Shown here piece after piece: positions 15,354 to 22,813 of a stretch of DNA of 29,379 nt (positions within the stretch are counted from its first letter, which is position 1; each line of letters begins with the position of its first letter). The notes beneath the pieces are model-generated. The model was not told the DNA's origin, did no database searches, and worked only from the letters and a program-made list of their open reading frames with translations. A program made the position numbers and the translations under genes. The stretch is from an uncultured Porphyromonadaceae bacterium (GTDB lineage: Bacteria > Bacteroidota > Bacteroidia > Bacteroidales > Muribaculaceae), in assembly GCA_902462525.1 (NCBI GenBank), contig CABQCA010000012.1, positions 1 through 29,379 on the forward strand, given 5' to 3'.

Positions 15354-16604
15354 ATGAAAAAATTATCATTTCTACCAATCATCATCGTTTTATGTCTAAT
15401 TCTGACAGGCTGCTCAAACAGCGATGAACCAATGAAGACATCTAACGAATACGGGGTGTCTCACAGCCTGATAAGAACTGAATCAGAAGCTGTCGACATC
15501 GCAATCTCTCACATGGAAGGTCGAGCCGGTGTGGATTCACGCTCAGGCTACAAAGTAAAAAATGTGGATATAATCGGAGGTTCATCTTCACGTTCTATGG
15601 AAGACACCCTCATCTACGCAATCAATTTTACAAATGACAGAGGTTTTGTCCTTGTCTCTGCGGCGAAAAGAGGTGAAGATATTATAGGTTACGCAGATAC
15701 AGGGCAAATCAATGTGGCTGACTTTGATTCCAACCCAGGCTTCGCTTTTTACATGGATGCTGCTCGCGACTATGTTTACAATGCGACACTGTTGCCTATC
15801 GACACAACTGTAACACCATTCATTCCTCAACCGGATCCTGAAGTTTCATACGAAAAAATTACTCCTCGAGTAGAGGTTGAATGGGGGCAAGATGACCCTG
15901 AAGGATATTTATTCGCTAATAACCATTGTGGTTGTGCTCAAACAGCGTGTCTGCAAATGCTTACGGTTTTTAAACAACCCACGGAAGTAGTTTATACATA
16001 TCCGGGTCATTCTATCGTATCGGAGTCTATAGACTGGAACGCTTTATGCAATCATAAGAAATCGAATCATCACGATTACAAAACGGGATATTTATATTCT
16101 AATTGTGAAGCCACTCCCGAAAGTCATTTCCAAATAGGCAGAATTGCAAGAGAAATGGGGTATAGAAACAATGCTGACGATTCGAAGCCGAATGGCACTT
16201 CTACAAAAGGAATTTTAGCGAGAAACACTATGCGGTCATGGCTTCCTGATAACTTTTATGTTTCTGATTTTACAAAACTAAACATCTCATATGATAATCT
16301 TTTTAATATTTTAAAAAGAAGAAAAACTGTAATATATATGAGAGGTGAAACATCTAACGGTGAAGGACATGCATGGATATGCTCCGGTGGCGAAAGAATT
16401 ACAATTGTTCATCATGATGATTTATACCTTCACGGAGATAAGGAAATAAAAACATATTTCCATTTCAACTGGGGATGGGAAGGCTATTGTAACGGATATT
16501 TTACAGCAGGTGTATTCAACACATCTAACAGTGTAATTCCTTCAAGAGCAGATTTTGTGAAAAATTACTATTACTTTTATGTATACCCAACCATAAAATT
16601 ATGA
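15354..16604 (+). CDS. C10 (streptopain/SpeB-like) cysteine protease lipoprotein
   Basis: A 416-residue secreted C10-family papain-fold protease. A lipoprotein signal ends at LTGC (Cys about residue 20) followed by SNSDEP, an acidic pattern that in Bacteroidetes favours display on the cell surface. Residues about 40-145 look like the Spi-type propeptide (AVDIAISHMEG, FVLVSAAKRGEDIIGY). The catalytic Cys is C194 in HCGCAQTACLQML and the catalytic His is H339 in GEGHAWICSGG; HFNWGWEGYCNGYF is the usual C-terminal motif. The gene is AT-richer than its neighbours, suggesting transfer. Its promoter is cut off by the IS, and it overlaps the serpin gene by four bases. Confidence 0.93.
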   Translation: MKKLSFLPIIIVLCLILTGCSNSDEPMKTSNEYGVSHSLIRTESEAVDIAISHMEGRAGVDSRSGYKVKNVDIIGGSSSRSMEDTLIYAINFTNDRGFVLVSAAKRGEDIIGYADTGQINVADFDSNPGFAFYMDAARDYVYNATLLPIDTTVTPFIPQPDPEVSYEKITPRVEVEWGQDDPEGYLFANNHCGCAQTACLQMLTVFKQPTEVVYTYPGHSIVSESIDWNALCNHKKSNHHDYKTGYLYSNCEATPESHFQIGRIAREMGYRNNADDSKPNGTSTKGILARNTMRSWLPDNFYVSDFTKLNISYDNLFNILKRRKTVIYMRGETSNGEGHAWICSGGERITIVHHDDLYLHGDKEIKTYFHFNWGWEGYCNGYFTAGVFNTSNSVIPSRADFVKNYYYFYVYPTIKL

Positions 16605-17791
16605 AAAAAATTTATTTAATATTAATCATTGCAGCATCCATATGCTTGACAGGCTGCTCAAACAGCGATGAGCCGGATGGCGGCGGCATGGAAAGGCCGG
16701 AGCTGACAGTAGAGGAAGCTCAGGCGACTTCGGAGCTTAATCAATTCAGTGTCGATTTTATCGAAGCTGTGGCTGAAAATGCAGGAAAAGACAAAAATTT
16801 CGTGGTATCGCCACTGAGTATGTCGATGATGCTTGCCATGATTGCAAATTCAAGCGACAGCGAGAATATCTGCAATGCTCTCCATTGCAATGACCTGGCT
16901 TCTTTAAATAGTATATCGGCAAAGTATATGCGATGGCTGCCGAATAATGATAAAAAGCTGAAAATAAACATAGCAAACGCGCTGTGGTACGATGATGACT
17001 ACACCGTAAGTCCGGCTTTTGCAAGTGTGGCCCAGGATGTTTTCAGTTGCGACATCTTCGCACGCGATTTCTCAAATCCCGGTCTAAAGAATGAAATCAA
17101 TCGATGGGCAGAGAAGAATACCAACGGGATGATTAAGAAATTGAAAGATGAAGATCCAGAGAAACTGTTCATTGCCAACGCACTGTACTTCAAAGGCGAC
17201 TGGGCTGATCCTTTCGACAAGAAGAACACCGAGAAGTCCAAGTTTTATGGCGTCAACGGCACAGCTGACATTGACATGATGAAAGGTACTTTCGAGGCCC
17301 ATTACTTTGAGACGGATGAAGCACAGGTTGTAAGGCTGTATTTTACGAAATCGTTCAATGCGACTATTATTCTACCTAAAGAAACTGAAAACATAGATGT
17401 CTTTGCAAAAGAAAAGTTCGTAGAACACTGGGAATACATGAATTCCGGAAATTTCTACAATTGTGAAGTAGACTTGTCATTTCCTAAATTCGAACTTTCG
17501 CCGGACAAAATTGAGATGGAAAAAGTTCTTTCATCGCTTGGATTAGATGGTCTGAAAGCGGGATTCTTGAAAGAAGAACTTCTGCCGATTTCACTGTTTC
17601 AGATAGGAACAGTACGGTTTGATGAGAACGGAGCCGAAGCCGCCGCTGTTATCACCGGCGGAGACATGGCTGCGATGCCACCGGTGAAAAAGGCAGTAAT
17701 GACCGTCGACAGGCCGTTCTTGTTCCTCATTAGCGAAAACAGCACCGGCCTTTGCCTCTTTGCCGGACAAGTGGTTCATTTAGGAAAATAG
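16601..17791 (+). CDS. serpin (serine/cysteine protease inhibitor) lipoprotein
   Basis: A 396-residue serpin, a suicide inhibitor that traps proteases by insertion of its reactive loop. The lipoprotein signal ends LTGC with the same following residues, SNSDEP, as the protease. Serpin motifs run in order: FVVSPLSMSMMLAMIAN, INRWAEKNTNGMIKKL, LFIANALYFKGDWADPF, the reactive-loop hinge ENGAEAAAV (about residues 340-348) and DRPFLFLISENSTGLCLFAGQV at the C-terminus. The hinge has the small residues needed for loop insertion, so it should be inhibitory. Alignment by eye puts the scissile position near AAMPP. Coupling to the protease gene suggests it protects the cell from that enzyme or from host or rival proteases. 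Confidence 0.94.
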   Translation: MKKIYLILIIAASICLTGCSNSDEPDGGGMERPELTVEEAQATSELNQFSVDFIEAVAENAGKDKNFVVSPLSMSMMLAMIANSSDSENICNALHCNDLASLNSISAKYMRWLPNNDKKLKINIANALWYDDDYTVSPAFASVAQDVFSCDIFARDFSNPGLKNEINRWAEKNTNGMIKKLKDEDPEKLFIANALYFKGDWADPFDKKNTEKSKFYGVNGTADIDMMKGTFEAHYFETDEAQVVRLYFTKSFNATIILPKETENIDVFAKEKFVEHWEYMNSGNFYNCEVDLSFPKFELSPDKIEMEKVLSSLGLDGLKAGFLKEELLPISLFQIGTVRFDENGAEAAAVITGGDMAAMPPVKKAVMTVDRPFLFLISENSTGLCLFAGQVVHLGK

Positions 17792-17945
17792 GAGATTAAG
17801 AGGTTAGGAAGATAGGAGGATAGGCGTTAGGAGGGTAGGCAGGCTTGCCGGCCTTGCCGGGAACAAGTTCACTTGCCACACCTTCTTCCTTCCTAATCCT
17901 AATGTCATAATATCCTAACCTCCTAATATCCTGACTTCCTGAAAC
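17792..17945. repeat. modular intergenic repeat, fold-back arrangement between serpin and metK
   Basis: The left part is a run of GGTTAGGAAGATAGGAGG-type words. The right part is the opposite strand type, CCTAACCTCCTAATATCC and CTTCCTGA. Between them are CTTGCCGGCCTTGCCGGG, a tandem CTTGCCGG word, and an unremarkable 50 bp. The two arms could pair, which would suit a bidirectional terminator between the convergent genes. Confidence 0.6.
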
Positions 17946-17946
17946 C

Positions 17947-19227
17947 TTAGTCTCCTGAAAAGGCCTGGCGGAGGGGCTCGACGGCATCGAGGGCTTCCCA
18001 GGTGAAGAGGTCGACAGTGTGAGGTTTGCCGTCGAAGATTTTTGTGACCGTGCGTGGCGTGCGCCCCACGTGTCCGTAGGACGCGGTCTCGCGGTAGATG
18101 GGAGCACGGAGTTTGAGACGTCGCTCGATAGCGCCGGGACGCATGTCGAACTCGGGCATAGCGGCGACAATGGCAGCGATTTCGGCGTCCGACTTATCGG
18201 TGTGCGATGTTCCGAAAGTGTTGATGTTAAGACTCACAGGAGCAGCCACACCGATGGCGTAGGCAACCTGAACGAGCACACGGTCGGCAATGCCTGCTGC
18301 GACGAGGTTCTTCGCCATATGGCGGGCGGCATATGCTGCCGAACGGTCGACCTTCGATGGATCCTTGCCGGAGAAAGCGCCGCCGCCGTGAGCGCCGTGG
18401 CCGCCGTAGGTATCGACGATAATCTTTCGGCCGGTGAGGCCGGTGTCGCCGTGAGGGCCGCCGATCACGAATTTGCCCGTAGGATTGACGTAGAGTTTGA
18501 AATTGTCGCCGAAAAGTCCGGCCACCTTCTCGGGCAGAGTCTCGAGAGTGCGTGGAATGAGAATATTGCGCACGTCACGCTCTATGATTTCGAGCATGCG
18601 CCGGTCGGCCTCTTCCTGCGATATACCCTCCTTTACGGGGTCGATGAAATCGTCGTGCTGAGTGGAAATAACCACGGTGTCGATGCGCACTGGGTGATTG
18701 TTTTCGTCGTACTCCACTGTCACCTGGCTTTTCGAGTCGGGACGGAGATATGTCATGTCGACGCCCTCGCGGCGTATAGCGGCAAGGGTTTTGAGCAGAG
18801 CATGGCTGAGGTCGAGGGTGAGAGGTATGAGGGTAGCAGTCTCGTTGGTGGCATAGCCGAACATCATGCCCTGGTCGCCGGCACCCTGAAGGTCGGCATC
18901 GCCGCGGTCAACGCCGCGGTTGATGTCGGGGCTCTGTTCGTGAACGGCCAGAAGTACGCCGCAACTGTTGCCGTCAAAGCGCAGTTCGGCGCGGTTATAC
19001 CCTATTTCGTTGATAACCCGTCGCGCCGTCTCCTGAATGTCGACATAGGATTCGGAGCGTATTTCGCCGGCTATGACCACCTGTCCGGTGGTCACAAGGG
19101 TTTCGCAGGCAACCTTCGACTCGGGATCGCGGGCAAGAAATTCGTCGAGAACAGCGTCGGAAATCTGGTCGGCGACCTTATCGGGATGACCTTCGGAAAC
19201 AGATTCGGATGTGAAGAGATAGTTCAT
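17947..19227 (-). CDS. metK: S-adenosylmethionine synthase
   Basis: A 426-residue cytosolic enzyme that makes S-adenosylmethionine from methionine and ATP. Motifs of the family are present in order: FTSESVSEGHPDKVADQISD at the N-terminus, the GDQGMMFGYA region near residue 120, GPHGDTGLTGRK near 265, and the GGGAFSGKDPSKVDRS phosphate-binding stretch near 285. The C-terminus (about 375-426) has the extra family segment found in Bacteroidetes enzymes. The ATG at 19227 gives the canonical N-terminus. No obvious TAnnTTTG promoter is seen directly upstream; the leader contains repeat modules and a possible terminated RNA. Confidence 0.97.
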   Translation of the reverse strand: MNYLFTSESVSEGHPDKVADQISDAVLDEFLARDPESKVACETLVTTGQVVIAGEIRSESYVDIQETARRVINEIGYNRAELRFDGNSCGVLLAVHEQSPDINRGVDRGDADLQGAGDQGMMFGYATNETATLIPLTLDLSHALLKTLAAIRREGVDMTYLRPDSKSQVTVEYDENNHPVRIDTVVISTQHDDFIDPVKEGISQEEADRRMLEIIERDVRNILIPRTLETLPEKVAGLFGDNFKLYVNPTGKFVIGGPHGDTGLTGRKIIVDTYGGHGAHGGGAFSGKDPSKVDRSAAYAARHMAKNLVAAGIADRVLVQVAYAIGVAAPVSLNINTFGTSHTDKSDAEIAAIVAAMPEFDMRPGAIERRLKLRAPIYRETASYGHVGRTPRTVTKIFDGKPHTVDLFTWEALDAVEPLRQAFSGD

Positions 19228-19247
19228 TTTTGCAGTTTTAGATAATT

Positions 19248-19446
19248 TGAGTTTCGCAAGTTTTCAACTTGCTCACAATTAATATAATAGTAAAAAAGTA
19301 ATAAGTTTAAAAAGTTGAGATAATGGTTTTGCCCATAAGATATAAAGTACATATTACTGTTTCAGGTTATGCGATGGAACTATTATCTTAACTATTTTTC
19401 ACTCCTTTAACTTTTTCCACTTCAACTTGAGCTTGCGAAAGTTGAG
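19248..19446. repeat. inverted modular repeat upstream of metK
   Basis: Both halves carry related words in opposite orientation: TTTCGCAAG near 19252 versus CTTGCGAAA near 19432, and AAAAAGTTGAGATAA (19309-19323) versus TTATCTTAACTATTTTTC (19383-19400). A local perfect hairpin, GCAAGTT-TTC-AACTTGC, is at 19256-19272. The whole looks like a 200-bp imperfect fold-back built from the TTATCTTAAC module. Confidence 0.6.
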
Positions 19447-19605
19447 TTATATAAAAAAAGCACCGGACCTCTTTGCGGTACGATGCATCACGGAAAAACT
19501 TAAAAACCTTTCTTTAAAAAGAATTTTTAGCATTTTTTCAAGTGGTTGCAAGCAGGCAAATCTGTCCACACGCACAAGCCCGTAGGCAAATGCGCTGCAA
19601 AGGTA
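19447..19605 (-). ncRNA. candidate terminated leader or small RNA upstream of metK
   Basis: On the minus strand a -7-like TACCTTTG (19605-19598) is followed by about 130 bases with several inverted segments. One is a hairpin around TTCTTTTTAAAGAA (near 19520) flanked by AAAAA and TTTTT. Another is GTACCG/CGGTGC (19481-19476 with 19465-19460) followed by seven T residues, which looks like an intrinsic terminator. The same stretch also encodes a 28-residue basic peptide (ATG at 19533, stop at 19447; contains MHRTAKRSGAF). The region may be a stand-alone small RNA, a metK leader or a micro-ORF; the sequence does not decide between them. Confidence 0.35.
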
Positions 19606-19649
19606 GCAATTTTTTGAGAAATCAGAAAAGTTTAATGCAGAATTTTTTC

Positions 19650-19657
19650 TAATTTTG
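19650..19657 (+). promoter_or_regulatory. -7 promoter element of rsmA-mgtE
   Basis: TAATTTTG matches TAnnTTTG; a good -33 TTTG at the right spacing is not evident. Transcription would begin near 19664, which rules out a TTG start at 19662 and supports the ATG at 19698. Confidence 0.45.
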
Positions 19658-19697
19658 TGAATTGAAAGGAAAGGTTCTTTCCGGTAAACGACACACT

Positions 19698-20501
19698 ATG
19701 AACGGAGTAAAGCCAAAGAAAGCATTAGGACAGCATTTTCTGACCGATTTAGGGGTCGCTGAGCGCATAGCCTCGACACTCGACGGCTACGCCGGCTGCG
19801 ACATTCTCGAAATCGGCCCCGGCATGGGCGTGCTCACACGCTTTCTGCTGGAAAAACATCCGGCAGGGAAAGTTGCCGTGGCCGAAATCGACCATGAGAG
19901 CGTGGAATGGCTCGAAAGCCACCTCAACGACCCCAAACCGCGGATTATAGAAGGCGATTTCCTGACCATGGACCTCGACAAGCTCTTTCCGGGCGATGCC
20001 GACTTCTGCGTAATAGGCAACTACCCCTATAACATATCGTCGCAGATTTTTTTCCGTGTCCTCGACTACCGGCGCCGCATAGTATGCTGCAGCGGCATGC
20101 TGCAGCGTGAAGTGGCCGAACGCCTCGCCGCCCCTCCCGGCGGCAAAACCCGCGGCATACTCAGCGTGCTCCTGCAGGCATGGTACGACGTGGAGTATCT
20201 TTTCACAGTCAGTGAAGGAGTGTTCAATCCGCCGCCGAAAGTAAAGTCGGGTGTGATACGCATGACACGCAACAGCCGAACCGATCTGGGCGTCGACGAA
20301 ACGCTGTTCCGCACGGTGGTTAAAACCACTTTCGGCCAGCGCCGCAAAACAATACGCAACTCAGTGCGCGGCCTGCTGTCCCCCGGGGCCGATACAAGTG
20401 CGCTGCCCTACCTCACACAGCGCCCCGAGCAGCTGACAGTAGAACAGTTTGTGGAACTGAGCGTGGCCGTCGACGCCGCGCGCAAAGCAGGAGAACAATG
20501 A
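19698..20501 (+). CDS. rsmA: 16S rRNA (adenine1518/1519-N6)-dimethyltransferase
   Basis: A 267-residue KsgA/RsmA enzyme that dimethylates two adjacent adenines in the last helix of 16S rRNA during small-subunit maturation. The N-terminus KPKKALGQHFLTD is the family signature; the SAM-binding motif I is ILEIGPGMGVLT, and the catalytic motif is NYPYNIS (NLPYN in E. coli, with Tyr common in Bacteroidetes). The C-terminal helical domain ends near VEQFVELSVAV. The ATG is chosen from this N-terminus and from the promoter position. Its stop overlaps the mgtE start by four bases (ATGA), so the two are coupled. Confidence 0.96.
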   Translation: MNGVKPKKALGQHFLTDLGVAERIASTLDGYAGCDILEIGPGMGVLTRFLLEKHPAGKVAVAEIDHESVEWLESHLNDPKPRIIEGDFLTMDLDKLFPGDADFCVIGNYPYNISSQIFFRVLDYRRRIVCCSGMLQREVAERLAAPPGGKTRGILSVLLQAWYDVEYLFTVSEGVFNPPPKVKSGVIRMTRNSRTDLGVDETLFRTVVKTTFGQRRKTIRNSVRGLLSPGADTSALPYLTQRPEQLTVEQFVELSVAVDAARKAGEQ

Positions 20502-21856
20502 AGGAATTTTCCGAGGAATATCTTGAGAATCTGTCGAATATAATCAGGAACGACGACAAGGAGAAAGCTCACAGCGAACTTGCCGACCTTCACCCTGCCG
20601 ACATCGCCGAGCTATACCAGAACCTCAACCTCGAAGAGGCTGAGTATCTCTTCAAACTTCTCGACGAAGAGAAAGCTGCCGACGTGCTCATGGAGCTGGA
20701 CGAGGACGAGCGCCTCAAGCTCCTCGACGCCATGCCCGTCGAGGAAATAGCAAAGCAGATCGACCACCTCGACACCGACGACGCCGTCGACCTTATCCAG
20801 CAGCTCGACGAGGACGAACGCGACGAAATCCTCAGCCACATCGACGATGTGGAGCAGGCCGGCGACATCATCGACCTTCTGAAATATGACGAAGACACCG
20901 CCGGCGGCCTCATGGGCACCGAAATGATTGTGGTGAACGAAAACTGGTCGATGCCAGAGTGCATAAAGCAGATGCGCCTTCAGGCCGAGGATATGGACGA
21001 AATATACTACGTCTACGTGGTCGACAACGACTACAAACTCAAAGGCACTTTCCCGCTGAAAAAGATGCTCACCCACCCTTCGGTGTCGAAGATAAAGCAT
21101 GTGATGGAAACCGACCCCGTGAGCGTAAAAGCCGATACCCCTATCGACGAGGTGGCCCTCGACTTCGAGAAATACGACCTTGTGGCGATGCCGGTGGTCG
21201 ACTCGATAGGACGTCTGCTGGGCCGCATAACCGTCGACGACGTGATGGACCAGGTGCGCGAGGCAAGCGAACGCGACTATCAGCTGGCTTCGGGTATCTC
21301 GAGCGACGTCGATGCCGACGATACCGTCATAGCGCAGACCAAGGCGCGTATACCGTGGCTTCTCGTGGGCATCGCGTCGGGACTCCTCGCCTCGGTGATA
21401 CTGGGCAGTTTCGAAACGCAGCTGCAGGCCGTGACGGCGCTGGCGCTCTTTATTCCCATCATCGGCGGCACAGGCGGCAACGTGGGCGTACAGGCCTCAG
21501 CCATCGTCGTGCAAGGTCTCGCAAACGGCTCGCTCGACATAAAGAATTTCGCCTCCCAGCTTGGCAAAGAAACCCTGATAGGGCTGCTCAACGCCACTAT
21601 AATGTCGGCGGTGGTGCTGGTGTACAATCTGATAATGATGCCCGGCGAGTTTGCAGTCACCATCTCGGTGGCAGTGTCGCTCTTCGCAGTGGTGATGTTC
21701 GCCTCCATTCTGGGCACCGTAGTGCCCCTGACACTTGAGAAACTGCACATCAACCCGGCCCTCGCCACAGGCCCCTTCATTCAGATATCGAACGACATCG
21801 TCGGCATCATCATCTACGTCCAGATTGCCACCTGGTTCCTTCGCATCCTCGATTGA
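20498..21856 (+). CDS. mgtE: magnesium transporter MgtE
   Basis: A 452-residue magnesium channel/transporter of the inner membrane. An acidic N-terminal helical superhelix domain (about residues 20-130) carries the repeats LLDEEKAADVLMELDEDERL and LIQQLDEDERDEILSHID. A pair of CBS domains (about 140-260, with MGTEMIVVNENWSM and VMETDPVSVKADT) follows and forms the magnesium-sensing gate. Five membrane helices then follow from about residue 285, including FIPIIGGTGGNVGVQAS, which lines the pore. All parts are present and the length is normal. It is co-transcribed with rsmA. Confidence 0.96.
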   Translation: MKEFSEEYLENLSNIIRNDDKEKAHSELADLHPADIAELYQNLNLEEAEYLFKLLDEEKAADVLMELDEDERLKLLDAMPVEEIAKQIDHLDTDDAVDLIQQLDEDERDEILSHIDDVEQAGDIIDLLKYDEDTAGGLMGTEMIVVNENWSMPECIKQMRLQAEDMDEIYYVYVVDNDYKLKGTFPLKKMLTHPSVSKIKHVMETDPVSVKADTPIDEVALDFEKYDLVAMPVVDSIGRLLGRITVDDVMDQVREASERDYQLASGISSDVDADDTVIAQTKARIPWLLVGIASGLLASVILGSFETQLQAVTALALFIPIIGGTGGNVGVQASAIVVQGLANGSLDIKNFASQLGKETLIGLLNATIMSAVVLVYNLIMMPGEFAVTISVAVSLFAVVMFASILGTVVPLTLEKLHINPALATGPFIQISNDIVGIIIYVQIATWFLRILD

Positions 21857-21935
21857 GCCCTTGGGCTGACAGGCTGTTAGGAAAAAAGTAGGGGCGCGAT
21901 ACTATTATCTCAACTTTTTAAACTCAAACTCGTTC
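21857..21935. repeat. modular intergenic repeat, copy between mgtE and the O-methyltransferase
   Basis: GGGCTGACAGGCTGTTAGG, then GTAGGGGCGCGATACTA and TTATCTCAACTTTTTAAACT (21904 onward), the same module order as the copies in the efflux operon. It separates two convergent genes. Confidence 0.65.
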
Positions 21936-22559
21936 CTAATCTTTCACCCGGAGGAGGGTGAGGCCGTCGCGAACGGGAATGATGGCTTTTGTGAGGCGGG
22001 GGTCGGCGGCGACGAGGTCGTTGAAGCGGCGTATGCCGGCAGTCTGGTGGTCGGCGGCTGCGGGTTCTACGACTTTTCCGTCCCAAAGGGTATTATCGGC
22101 GAGAATGAATGTGCCCGGGCGGACGTGACGCATTATTTCTTCATAGGCGCGTTTGTCGGCATCGATGAATATCATGTCGAAAGGCTCCCCGGCGCTCATC
22201 AGCGGAGCTATCAGATCTCTGGCATCGCCGATGTGAAGGCTTATGGGATAGGGTGCGAAAAGATTGAGCAGTTCGTCGGCGTATTCGGTATCGATCTCGA
22301 CGGTGTCGATTGTGCAGCCCTGCGGCATGGCAAGGGCGAAAGCGAGAGTCGAATAGCCGGTGAAAGTGCCGAGTTCGAGTATGCGGTGCGGACGAATCAT
22401 TCGTGTGAGCATGGACAGGATGCTGCCCTGGATATGGCCGGAGCACATTCGCGGATAGAGACGCGTGAGGTGGGTGCGGCGGTAAAGGGTGTAGAGCACA
22501 TCGGGCTCGGCGTCGATGTGCGCCTCTATATAGTCATCGAGAAGTTCTGTGCCGGTCAT
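21936..22559 (-). CDS. class I SAM-dependent O-methyltransferase (catechol-OMT-like family)
   Basis: A 207-residue soluble methyltransferase of the O-methyltransferase family 3 (catechol/caffeoyl-CoA type). Motif I is ILELGTFTGYSTLAFALA, followed by the acidic TVEIDTEYAD, the metal-binding segment DMIFIDADKRAYEE, and the second metal-ligand segment ILADNTLWDGKV. Substrate cannot be inferred. A longer in-frame start upstream would run through the preceding small membrane-protein gene. The ATG at 22559 overlaps that gene's TGA by four bases and gives the family's normal N-terminus, so it is preferred. Confidence 0.92.
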   Translation of the reverse strand: MTGTELLDDYIEAHIDAEPDVLYTLYRRTHLTRLYPRMCSGHIQGSILSMLTRMIRPHRILELGTFTGYSTLAFALAMPQGCTIDTVEIDTEYADELLNLFAPYPISLHIGDARDLIAPLMSAGEPFDMIFIDADKRAYEEIMRHVRPGTFILADNTLWDGKVVEPAAADHQTAGIRRFNDLVAADPRLTKAIIPVRDGLTLLRVKD

Positions 22560-22813
22560 AGCAGGAACATTGCGGCGTGTGTGAGGAGCATGAGCGCTAT
22601 CAGAATCCAGTAGACTTCGCGGCGCTGTGGCCAGCATATCCATGCACACACGGCTGACACCACCACATAGACGGGATAGAACCAAAGTAACATCTCATTG
22701 GCCGAATCGGCCGGAGTCTTCGCCAGCAGCCACGGATAAGACATCACCGGAAGGGCGGCCACTATGACCACTATCTTGGCCCACAGGGGCATATTACTTT
22801 CTTTTTCGCTCAT
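22556..22813 (-). CDS. small two-to-three-helix membrane protein, unknown function
   Basis: An 85-residue hydrophobic protein with membrane helices at about residues 10-30, 41-61 and 66-84, and a WPQRREVYW loop. I do not recognise a family. It is credible as a gene because its stop overlaps the O-methyltransferase start (ATGA) and its own start overlaps the epimerase end by 20 bases. An alternative ATG at 22792, one base after the epimerase stop, would give 78 residues and remove the charged MSEKESN leader. Confidence 0.75.
   Translation of the reverse strand: MSEKESNMPLWAKIVVIVAALPVMSYPWLLAKTPADSANEMLLWFYPVYVVVSAVCAWICWPQRREVYWILIALMLLTHAAMFLL

Noticed and set aside
17792..17945. CRISPR array
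   Set aside because: Repeat words are short and degenerate, with no constant-length spacers and no cas genes in the window.
18019..19245. 408-residue plus-strand reading frame opposite metK
   Set aside because: Antisense shadow of a clear metK gene; no domain recognised.
19228..19697. SAM riboswitch ahead of metK
   Set aside because: No recognisable SAM-I or SAM-II core was seen in the minus-strand leader, and the sequence next to metK is made of repeat modules instead.
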